NCBI GenBank assembly: GCA_964370855.1
Contig: CAYJMF010000129.1
Location: 1-11,812, forward strand
Origin: JAKLKS01 sp964370855
GTDB taxonomy: Bacteria > Planctomycetota > JAJSAM01 > JAKLKS01
Reading direction: 5' to 3'
DNA length: 11,812 nt
This document shows, one piece after another, positions 1 to 6,495 of this stretch. Each line of letters begins with the position of its first letter. The first letter of the stretch is position 1. The translations under genes were made by a program, and so were the position numbers. Under the pieces are notes generated by a model. That model was not told the origin of the DNA and searched no databases. It worked only from the letters and a program-made list of their open reading frames with translations.

Positions 1-84
1 GTGTGGCCGCCCCCCCACGGCCGCGCCCCGCGCGCCCCCCCCCCCCCCAACGCCCGCCGAAACTCTCACAGAACAGCGAGGAAT

Positions 85-126
85 CCCCCCCCTCCCCTCC
101 CCCCGACCGGGAACCCCTCGCCCCCC
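85..126 (-). other. Predicted G-quadruplex / i-motif tract
   Basis: Read on the - strand, this gives G6, G4, G6, G4 and G8 runs separated by short spacers (3, 9, 1 and 1 nt). This satisfies the usual four-tract G-quadruplex pattern; the + strand would be the matching i-motif strand. It lies 27 nt upstream of the coaD start, on the template strand of coaD, so it could affect transcription entering the operon. The pattern is visible directly. Any function is inference, and in such GC-rich DNA it may be only compositional. Confidence 0.4.
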
Positions 127-137
127 GGCCGCCCATC

Positions 138-144
138 GGGGAGA
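138..144 (+). promoter_or_regulatory. Ribosome binding site of coaD
   Basis: A purine-rich GGGGAGA sits 8 nt before the ATG at 153. It supports that start over the out-of-frame ATG at 145 and over any longer frame reaching back into the C-rich leader. Confidence 0.6.
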
Positions 145-152
145 ATGCCGCC

Positions 153-701
153 ATGCGAAGGGCTCTCTACGCGGGGACGTTCGACCCGGTCACCCTCGGC
201 CACCTCGACCTCATCGACAGGGGGGTGCGGCTGTTCCCCTCCCTCGTCGTGGGCGTGGCGGACAACGTGCGCAAGACCCCGCTCTTCACCGCCGCGGAGC
301 GGGTGGCGATGCTGCGGGAGGAGATCCGCCGGAGCGGGGTCGGGAAGGTGGAGGTCGTCTCCTTCCGGGGGCTCGTGGTGGACTGGGCGCGGGATCACGG
401 CGTGGACGTCCTGCTCCGCGGGGTGCGGACCACCAGCGACTTCGAGTACGAGTACCAGATGGCGCTCACGAACCGGGCCCTGGCGGGGGATGTCGAATCG
501 GTGTTCGTCATGCCCTCGGAGAAGTACGCCTACCTCTCCTCCACGCTCATCCGCGAGGTCGTGCGAGGCGGGGGGGACGTGTCGCGGTGGGTGCCCCCGG
601 CGGTGGCGAAGGCGCTGGCGAGGAAGCTGGCGGAGGCCGGGGAATCCGGCTCCCCGCCGAAGGTCGGGACGCGGAACCGTAAACGGAAGGGGAAGGAATG
701 A
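153..701 (+). CDS. coaD: Phosphopantetheine adenylyltransferase (CoaD)
   Basis: CoaD is the cytosolic enzyme of the fourth step of coenzyme A synthesis, transferring AMP from ATP to 4'-phosphopantetheine to give dephospho-CoA. The 182-residue product opens with the nucleotidyltransferase fold signature GTFDPVTLGH (8-17), whose T-x-G-H motif (14-17) binds and activates ATP. It also has K41, RGVR (89-92), the DFEYEYQMALTNR stretch (96-108) and the C-terminal SSTLIRE motif (129-135), all characteristic of bacterial CoaD. Family members are usually about 160 residues. Here there is an extra tail of about 20 residues ending RKRKGKE, partly encoded by the purine-rich ribosome site of the next gene. 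The start at 153 gives the canonical N-terminus (M-R-R-A-L-Y-A-G). The stop overlaps the next start as ATGA, so coaD appears translationally coupled to the transporter genes, an unexpected partner for a housekeeping enzyme. Assignment is by recognised motifs. Confidence 0.95.
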   Translation: MRRALYAGTFDPVTLGHLDLIDRGVRLFPSLVVGVADNVRKTPLFTAAERVAMLREEIRRSGVGKVEVVSFRGLVVDWARDHGVDVLLRGVRTTSDFEYEYQMALTNRALAGDVESVFVMPSEKYAYLSSTLIREVVRGGGDVSRWVPPAVAKALARKLAEAGESGSPPKVGTRNRKRKGKE

Positions 702-2803
702 TTCGGAAGCTCCCGGTGATCCTGGCGACGCTCCTCGCGGCCTCCCTCGCGTCCTTCGGCAAGGAGGCGCCGAAGCCGGCCCCGCCGCCCCCCGCCGCGG
801 GCGGGGACGGGGCTCCCGCCGGCACCCTCTCGCCGGAATTGCAGGCCTTCCTCGCGGAAGTGGCGAAGGGGAACCTCCCGCCCGTCGCCCCCTGGAAGCG
901 CTGGGACGGGAAGGTCGAGGCGCCCCCCTTCGGTGCGGAGCCCCCCCTTGACCTGGGGAACCCCCTTCCCGCGGGGAAGGAGGCATGGTCCACCCCCGTG
1001 GAGGGCGGCACCCTCATCGTCCAGTACAACTCGGCGCCGAAGGACCTCAACGGGATCATCTCCAACGACGCCATCGTCACCTACGTGAACGAGCTCACCC
1101 ACCCGGTCCTCGCCCACCAGGACCCGGTGACCTTCCGCTACGGGGTCCCCTCGAAGGAGGACCCCTCCCGCGTCTTCCTCGCCGCGAAGCCCTCGGACAT
1201 CGCCGAGCGCTGGGTGAAGGAGGACACGCTTCTGCGCGCCGACGGGAGCCGGCTCTTCGGCGCCGTGTCCGAGGAGGGGGACGCGTGGATCGTGAAGCCC
1301 CTCGACCCCGCCGTGGCGGAGGGCGCCCCGGCCCGGAAGGAGGAGAGGGTCCCGAAGGCCGCCGGGGACCGGGTCCTCCGCGGGACCTTCGTGACGGTCC
1401 ACCTCCGCCCCGGCGTGAAGTGGGAGGACGGCGTCCCCTTCTCGGCGCGGGACGTCGCCTTCAGCATGGACTGCATCCTCAACGAGAACGTCAACTCCGA
1501 CAACATCAAGCCCTCCTTCGAGGTGATCGAGACCTGCACCGCCCTCTCCGACTCCGTGCTCCGGTGGACTCTTCGCAAGCAGTACTTCGCCGCCGACGAT
1601 TCCACGGTGGGGGGGAACCTCCACGTCGTGGCGCTCCACGCCTATCGCGCCGCCTGGGAGAAGGCGAACCCCGGGAAGCCCATGGACCCGAAGGGGGAGG
1701 AGTTCGCCCGCTTCTTCAACACCTGCACCGCCCTCAACGAGAAGCCCCTCGCCACGGGCCCCTACCGCGTGGAGGCCTTCGACGCCAATCGCAGCGTCAC
1801 CCTCGTCCGCAACGAGGGTTACTTCGGGCCCCGCTCCCGCGCCGACCGGATCATCTGGAAGTTCATCACCGATCCCGTGGCCGCCGTTCAGGCGTTGAAG
1901 GGGGGGGAGCTGGACTTCGCCGCCCACGGCCCCTCCGCGGAGCAGTACGCCAAGGTCATGCAGGAGCCGGAGTTCCTGAAGAGCTTCGTGCCCAGCACCT
2001 GGTACACGCCCAGCGTCTCCTTCATCGCCTACAACCGGAAGAGCCCGACGGGGGCCCTCGCGGACGCGCGGGTCCGCGCCGCCCTGGGCATGCTCCTCGA
2101 CCGCCCGGGGTTCCGGAAGGCGAAGCACTACGGCTGCTCCGTCCTCCTGGCGGGGGATCAGTTCGTCTCCGGCCCCGCCTACGACCCCGCGGTGAGGCCG
2201 CTGGCCTTCGACCCGGAGGCGGCGAAGGAGCTCCTCGACGAGGCGGGCTGGCGGGACCGTGACGGGGACGGGATTCGGGACCGGGACGGGAAGAAGCTCG
2301 AATTCGAGTTCCTCATCACCGCCGACAACAAGCCCATCGAGGAGCTGACGGCCCTGTGGCTGGAGCAGCTCCAGAAGGCCGGGGTCTCCTGCAAGGTGGC
2401 GAAGATGGAGTGGGCCGCCTTCATCGGCCGCTTCGAGGACAAGAAGTTCGACGCCATCACCCTCGCCTGGGCCAGCGACGTGGAGAGCGATCCCCACCAG
2501 CTCTGGCACAGCAAGTGGGCCGACCCGAACAAGCCGTCGAGCAACACCACGTCCTTCTCCGATCCCCGCGCCGACGCCCTCATCGAGGCGATCCAGGAGT
2601 GCCTCGACCCCGCGGTCCGCGCCCGCTACCAGCACGCCCTCCACCGCATCCTCGACGCCGACGCGGGGTACACCTATCTCTGGTGCCGCGCCGAGATCGG
2701 CGCCTACGACCGGCGCTGGAGGGGCGTGAAGCTCTACCCGAGGCGCCCCGGCTTCGACCTCACCGAGTGGTACATGCCGAAGGAACTGCAGGACCGCCGC
2801 TGA
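698..2803 (+). CDS. Peptide-type ABC transporter substrate-binding protein 1 (SBP family 5)
   Basis: This is the extracytoplasmic receptor of an oligopeptide/dipeptide-type ABC importer, 701 residues. Residues 1-18 look like a Sec signal peptide (R3/K4, then a hydrophobic core, possible cleavage after S-L-A18). There is no lipobox cysteine, so it should be free or loosely attached, not a lipoprotein. A proline/alanine-rich linker follows (about 22-45). The family 5 signature is seen at 235-258 (HLRPGVKWEDGVPFSARDVA), with LATGPYRVEAFD (351-362) and RNEGYFGP (371-378) further on. A DxDGDGxxDxDG calcium-loop-like segment lies at 520-531, a feature common in this family. Members are usually 500-600 residues. 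The excess lies in the N-terminal 100 residues and in about 150-225, before the signature. The ATG overlaps the coaD stop by 4 nt, with GGAAGGGG at 685-692 as ribosome site. Substrate cannot be read from sequence: peptides are likely, but nickel, sugars or opines are also carried by this family. Confidence 0.88.
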   Translation: MIRKLPVILATLLAASLASFGKEAPKPAPPPPAAGGDGAPAGTLSPELQAFLAEVAKGNLPPVAPWKRWDGKVEAPPFGAEPPLDLGNPLPAGKEAWSTPVEGGTLIVQYNSAPKDLNGIISNDAIVTYVNELTHPVLAHQDPVTFRYGVPSKEDPSRVFLAAKPSDIAERWVKEDTLLRADGSRLFGAVSEEGDAWIVKPLDPAVAEGAPARKEERVPKAAGDRVLRGTFVTVHLRPGVKWEDGVPFSARDVAFSMDCILNENVNSDNIKPSFEVIETCTALSDSVLRWTLRKQYFAADDSTVGGNLHVVALHAYRAAWEKANPGKPMDPKGEEFARFFNTCTALNEKPLATGPYRVEAFDANRSVTLVRNEGYFGPRSRADRIIWKFITDPVAAVQALKGGELDFAAHGPSAEQYAKVMQEPEFLKSFVPSTWYTPSVSFIAYNRKSPTGALADARVRAALGMLLDRPGFRKAKHYGCSVLLAGDQFVSGPAYDPAVRPLAFDPEAAKELLDEAGWRDRDGDGIRDRDGKKLEFEFLITADNKPIEELTALWLEQLQKAGVSCKVAKMEWAAFIGRFEDKKFDAITLAWASDVESDPHQLWHSKWADPNKPSSNTTSFSDPRADALIEAIQECLDPAVRARYQHALHRILDADAGYTYLWCRAEIGAYDRRWRGVKLYPRRPGFDLTEWYMPKELQDRR

Positions 2804-2810
2804 CCCCCGG

Positions 2811-3836
2811 ATGAGGACCTACCTCCTCAAGCGGCTCCTGCTCATTCCCCTCACCCTCTTCGGGGTGAGCCTCATCACCTTCCTCGTCATCCACCTCGCC
2901 CCCGGCGACCCGGCCACCCTCAAGCGCCACGGCATCAGCCAGGGGGGGAAGGCCGCCGTGGAGGCGACCCGCGGGACCAAGGACGCGGTCACGAAGTTCC
3001 GCGAGCGCCACTTCTTCGACAGGCCCCTTTACGTGCAGTACGGCAAGTGGATGGGGCGCCTCGCCCGCGGGGACCTCGGGCGGACCTTCTTCGGGGACAA
3101 GGACATCCTGGAGGAGATCAAGCCGCGGCTCCTCGTCACGATGTGCCTCGAGGCCTGCGCCTTCGTCCTCATCTTCGCCTTCGCCATCCCCGCGGGGGTC
3201 TACTCCGCCTGGCGGCCCGGGTCCACCGGGGACCGGATCTCCTCCCTCGTCCTGTTCATCCTCTACTCGCTGCCCTCCTTCTGGGTGGCGACGATGCTCA
3301 TCATCGCCTTCGGGAACAGGGAGGCCCCCCTGTTCGGGATCTCCTTCCCGGTGTCGGGGCTCCGGGACGACCGGCTCGTGGATCCGACGGCCTGGGAGTG
3401 GATGAAGGACGTGACGATGCACGCCTTCCTCCCCGTGATCTGCCTCTCCTACACGACCCTCGCCGGGGTCTCCCGCTACATGCGCTCGGGGATGCTGGAG
3501 GTCATCCGCCAGGACTACATCCGGACCGCCCGCGCCAAGGGGCTCCCGGAGTCGCGGGTGATCCTCAAGCACGCGCTCCGCAACGGGCTCTTCCCCATCA
3601 TCACGCTCACGGCGTCGCTCCTCCCGGCCATGGTGGCGGGCTCCGTCATCATCGAGGTCATCTTCTCCATCCCCGGCATGGGGATGTACACCATCGAGGC
3701 GATCCGCCTGCGCGAGTACGACGTGCTCATGACCGTCTTCCTCCTGAGCGCGCTGGTGGAACTGGTCGCCATCCTCGCCGCCGACATCACCTACGCCCTC
3801 GTGGACCCCCGCGTCTCCTACGAGGCGGCGCAGTGA
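2811..3836 (+). CDS. ABC transporter permease 1, DppB/OppB type
   Basis: Inner-membrane channel subunit of the first peptide-type importer, 341 residues. It starts with the family hallmark MRTYLLKRLLLIPLTLFGVS, the first membrane helix (about 9-30), followed by HLAPGDP (28-34). Further hydrophobic segments lie at about 108-132, 144-168, 203-222, 262-288 and 306-330. The cytoplasmic EAA loop that contacts the ATPase is at about 236-258 (YIRTARAKGL, then LKHALRN). The protein ends with the typical ALVDPRV (329-335). The segment between APGDP and DRPLYVQY (35-77) is longer than in permease 2 of this window, and so is the loop at about 168-200. The start lies 7 nt after the stop of binding protein 1. 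No good ribosome site is visible, so translation probably relies on reinitiation. The 3' end overlaps the next gene as GTGA. Confidence 0.92.
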   Translation: MRTYLLKRLLLIPLTLFGVSLITFLVIHLAPGDPATLKRHGISQGGKAAVEATRGTKDAVTKFRERHFFDRPLYVQYGKWMGRLARGDLGRTFFGDKDILEEIKPRLLVTMCLEACAFVLIFAFAIPAGVYSAWRPGSTGDRISSLVLFILYSLPSFWVATMLIIAFGNREAPLFGISFPVSGLRDDRLVDPTAWEWMKDVTMHAFLPVICLSYTTLAGVSRYMRSGMLEVIRQDYIRTARAKGLPESRVILKHALRNGLFPIITLTASLLPAMVAGSVIIEVIFSIPGMGMYTIEAIRLREYDVLMTVFLLSALVELVAILAADITYALVDPRVSYEAAQ

Positions 3837-5410
3837 GCGGGGATCCCGCCCCCGGCGCCGGGAATCCCGAGCCCCCCCCGGGGCGCTCCGTCCTCGACAT
3901 CACGCTCTCGATGTTCTGGAAGCGGAAGCTGGCCGTGGCCGCGGCGGTCCTCCTCGGCCTCGCCTTCTACGCCGCCGTCTGGGCGCCGCTCCTGGCCACC
4001 TCCTCCCCCCTCCACTTCCGCGGCTTCGATCGCGGGGCGGCGACGGAGGCGGCGCGGCTGGCGCGCCTCGAACTGCAGGACGTCGCCTCCGCCCTCGGGG
4101 GGGACGGGAGCTGGACCGAGGAGAAGGTGGAGGGCTCCTTCGATGTCGTGGACTTCCAGCTCGGCCGCATAGAGGACTCCCTCGCCGACGCCATGGCGGC
4201 GAAGGTGGCGGACCTCCGCGCCGGGGTCGCCGCCGCGCGGGAGGGGTGGCGGTCGCGGGCCGGGGGCGGCGCCGACGACCCGGCGGGGGCGGACCCCGCG
4301 GCCGTGGCGGCCATCGCCCCCCTCGCGGCGGAGCTGAAGGACGGCCTCAGTCCCGGCGAGGGGGACCTCGTCTCCCGGACCCGCTGGCCCGCCTTCCGCG
4401 CGCTGGACGCCCTGGACGTCTTCATGATGGCCGTCTCCCTCCTCCTCCCCGTGGGCTGCTTCTGGCTGCGGGGGGGGAAGGGGCGCCGCCGCCGGCCCGG
4501 GCGGGCCGCCGCCGTGGTCCTCTGGCCCTCCCTCGCGGCGGCCCTCCTGGTCCTCCTCCTCGCCCCGGCCCGGGCCGATCTCACGGACTTCAGACGGGGC
4601 ATCGCGGAGAAGACCATCGCCGCGGAGTCCATCACCTTCGCCCCGGTCCCCTTCGGCATCAACGAGAACGCCGTGGAGAGCAAGTTCGAGAAGCCCTTCA
4701 CCGAGGGGTCGAAGCACCTCCTCGGCACCGACGAGAACGGCCGCGACATGCTCTGCCGGCTGCTCTGGGGGGCGCGGGTCTCCCTCTCCGTGGGCTTCGT
4801 GGCCGTGGGGATCTACGTCTTCATCGGGGTCGTCGTGGGGGCGGTGGCCGGCTTCTTCGGGGGATGGATCGACATCCTCGTCTCCCGCGTCATCGAGTGG
4901 GTGATCTGCTTCCCCGTGTTCATCCTCGTCCTCGTCATCGCCGCCTTCCTCCAGGGGAGGACCGTCTGGGGCATGGACCCGCCGCAGCTCGTGGTCATCA
5001 TGGTCATCCTCGGGATCACCGGGTGGCCCGGCGTGGCCCGCCTCGTCCGGGCGGAGTTCCTGCGCATGGTGAACCAGGACTTCGTGCAGGCGGCCCGGGC
5101 GCTGGGGGCGGGGCGGCGGCGGCTCATGTTCGGCCACCTCCTCCCCAACGCCATGGCCCCGGTGCTCGTGGCCGCGACCTTCGGCGTGGCCGGCGCCATC
5201 CTCACGGAATCGGCCCTCTCCTTCCTCGGGCTGGGGATCACGGTGCCGAAACCCTCCTGGGGGGGGATGCTCTTCGCGGCCCACGGGTACGAGCAGACGT
5301 CGGTCTGGATCTTCCTATGGCCGGGGCTCGCAATCTTTATGGTCATCACCTGCTACAACCTCGTCGGGGAGGCCCTGCGGGACGCCCTGGACCCGCGGCT
5401 CCGGCAGTGA
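3833..5410 (+). CDS. Enlarged ABC transporter permease 1, DppC/OppC type, with inserted extracytoplasmic domain
   Basis: Second channel subunit of importer 1, 525 residues against about 300 for a normal DppC. I chose the GTG at 3833, which overlaps the preceding stop and has GAGG at 3822-3825. It gives the usual short cytoplasmic N-terminus and first helix (about 31-53). The family core resumes at HLLGTDENGRDM (295-306). It continues through the membrane helices and the EAA loop (about 417-439, FVQAARALGAG and HLLPN) to SFLGLGITVPKPSWGGML (463-480) and DALDPRLRQ at the end. In between lie a hydrophilic, helix-rich segment (54-190), an extra helix (about 193-213), an Arg-rich loop RGGKGRRRRPGR (214-225) and another helix (about 226-246). 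Two added helices keep the rest of the topology unchanged. The segment around APVPFGINEN (270-279) loosely recalls the loop of YejE-type permeases. There is no stop or frame break, so it looks like an intact gene and not a fusion artefact. Confidence 0.88.
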   Translation: MSGDPAPGAGNPEPPPGRSVLDITLSMFWKRKLAVAAAVLLGLAFYAAVWAPLLATSSPLHFRGFDRGAATEAARLARLELQDVASALGGDGSWTEEKVEGSFDVVDFQLGRIEDSLADAMAAKVADLRAGVAAAREGWRSRAGGGADDPAGADPAAVAAIAPLAAELKDGLSPGEGDLVSRTRWPAFRALDALDVFMMAVSLLLPVGCFWLRGGKGRRRRPGRAAAVVLWPSLAAALLVLLLAPARADLTDFRRGIAEKTIAAESITFAPVPFGINENAVESKFEKPFTEGSKHLLGTDENGRDMLCRLLWGARVSLSVGFVAVGIYVFIGVVVGAVAGFFGGWIDILVSRVIEWVICFPVFILVLVIAAFLQGRTVWGMDPPQLVVIMVILGITGWPGVARLVRAEFLRMVNQDFVQAARALGAGRRRLMFGHLLPNAMAPVLVAATFGVAGAILTESALSFLGLGITVPKPSWGGMLFAAHGYEQTSVWIFLWPGLAIFMVITCYNLVGEALRDALDPRLRQ

Positions 5411-5420
5411 GATCGGATAC

Positions 5421-5425
5421 GGAGG
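5421..5425 (+). promoter_or_regulatory. Ribosome binding site of the DppD-type ATPase
   Basis: GGAGG lies 5 nt before the ATG at 5431, in a 20-nt gap. It fixes the start of the ATPase gene and rejects the longer open frame that runs back through the permease gene. Confidence 0.7.
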
Positions 5426-5430
5426 CACGC

Positions 5431-6495
5431 ATGGCGACGGCGAAGGGCGCGGGGGGGGACGACCTCCTCGAACTGCGCGACCTCAAGACCTACTTCTACA
5501 CCGACGAGGGGGTCGCCCGGGCCGTGGACGGCGTCTCCTACGTCGTGAAGCGGGGCGAGACGCTGGGAGTGGTGGGGGAGTCGGGCTGCGGGAAGAGCGT
5601 CACCGCCCTCTCCGTCATGCGCCTCATCCCGGACCCCCCGGGCCGCATCGTGGCCGGCTCCATCCGCTTCGAGGGCACGGACCTCGCCTCCCTCTCCGGC
5701 GACGCCATGCGCCGCATCCGCGGCAACGACATCGGCATGATCTTCCAGGAGCCCATGACGAGCCTGAACCCGGTTTTCACCGTCGGGGACCAGATCATCG
5801 AGGCCGTCGTGCTCCACCGGGGCGTCTCCTACGCGGAGGGCCGCGCGCGGGCCGTCGAGATGCTCCGGCTCGTGGGCATCCCCTCCCCGGAGAGCCGGGT
5901 GGACGACTACCCCCACCAGATGTCCGGGGGGATGCGCCAGCGGGTGATGATCGCCATGGCGCTCTCCTGCGACCCGAAGCTCCTCATCGCCGACGAGCCG
6001 ACGACGGCCCTGGACGTCACCATCCAGGCCCAGATCCTCGACCTCATGAACCGCCTGCAGCGGGAGCTGGGGATGTCCATCCTGCTCATCACCCACGACC
6101 TCGGCGTCGTGGCCCAGAACGCCCACCACGTGGCCGTCATGTACGCCGGCAAGGTCGTGGAGTACTCCTCCACCCGCGAGGTCTTCGCGAACCCGCGCCA
6201 CCCCTACACCGTGGGGCTCTTCCGCTCCATCCCGAAGCTCGGGGTGAAGGTGGCGAAGCTCGACACCATCCCCGGGACGGTGCCGAGCGCGCTGGAGTTC
6301 CCGTCGGGCTGCCGCTTCAACAACCGCTGCCCCTTCGCCACGGCGAAGTGCACGACGGACGAGCCCCCCCTGCGCGAGATCGCCGCGGGCCACACGGTGG
6401 CCTGCCACTACGCCGAGGAGGTGACGCTCGAGCAGTGGGAGAAGCGCTCCGCCGCCGGGACCGCCGCCGCGGCCGCCGCGGGAAGGGGGGTCTAG
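5431..6495 (+). CDS. Peptide-type ABC transporter ATPase, DppD/OppD type
   Basis: First of the two nucleotide-binding subunits that drive import, 354 residues, on the cytoplasmic face. Motifs in order are: Walker A GESGCGKS (49-56), Q-loop Q106 in IFQEPMTSLNP, ABC signature MSGGMRQR (164-171), Walker B LLIADE (184-189), D-loop ALD (193-195) and switch H222 in ITHDLG. All catalytic residues are present. The C-terminal oligopeptide-transporter domain begins near NPRHPYT (254-260). It has four cysteines (C294, C300, C307, C325) in the spacing that holds an iron-sulfur cluster in structurally studied Dpp ATPases. The GxxMRQR signature, with M at the position where the F-type partner has Q, is typical of the D subunit. 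The end is an Ala/Gly-rich tail. It lies between the two permease/receptor sets and directly abuts the F-type gene, so it may serve both channels. Confidence 0.94.
   Translation: MATAKGAGGDDLLELRDLKTYFYTDEGVARAVDGVSYVVKRGETLGVVGESGCGKSVTALSVMRLIPDPPGRIVAGSIRFEGTDLASLSGDAMRRIRGNDIGMIFQEPMTSLNPVFTVGDQIIEAVVLHRGVSYAEGRARAVEMLRLVGIPSPESRVDDYPHQMSGGMRQRVMIAMALSCDPKLLIADEPTTALDVTIQAQILDLMNRLQRELGMSILLITHDLGVVAQNAHHVAVMYAGKVVEYSSTREVFANPRHPYTVGLFRSIPKLGVKVAKLDTIPGTVPSALEFPSGCRFNNRCPFATAKCTTDEPPLREIAAGHTVACHYAEEVTLEQWEKRSAAGTAAAAAAGRGV

Larger units (their letters stand above)
1..152. other. C-rich leader upstream of coaD, no gene
   Basis: I see no supportable gene here. The open frames running through it are proline- and arginine-rich translations of C-runs, and they resemble no protein I know. 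The stretch holds C-runs of 7 (10-16), 14 (35-48), 8 (85-92), 4 (94-97), 6 (99-104), 4 (114-117) and 6 (121-126). One more balanced patch lies at about 59-84. I could not identify a convincing -35/-10 promoter pair, so transcription may start before the window or from a non-consensus promoter. Confidence 0.6.

Noticed and set aside
145..147. ATG just before coaD
   Set aside because: It is out of frame with CoaD and leads only into a low-complexity frame.
698..760. Lipoprotein signal in binding protein 1
   Set aside because: There is no cysteine anywhere near the end of the hydrophobic segment, so no lipobox can be called.
964..980. Hairpin CCTTCCC-GCG-GGGAAGG inside binding protein 1
   Set aside because: It lies within coding sequence in very GC-rich DNA, where such short stems are expected by chance, and no T-run follows.
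530..2644. Long open frame on the - strand opposite coaD and binding protein 1
   Set aside because: It is a GC-content shadow: low-complexity Gly/Arg/Val/Glu translation without any motif, opposite a well-recognised gene. The same applies to the - strand frames at 3818-5284, 5353-7485, 7434-9203 and 10198-11172.
3047..3832. Possible N-terminal extension of permease 1 C reaching back to 3047
   Set aside because: This part overlaps the DppB-type gene in another frame and translates to Pro/Arg/His-rich nonsense. The GTG at 3833 with GAGG upstream gives the proper DppC N-terminus.
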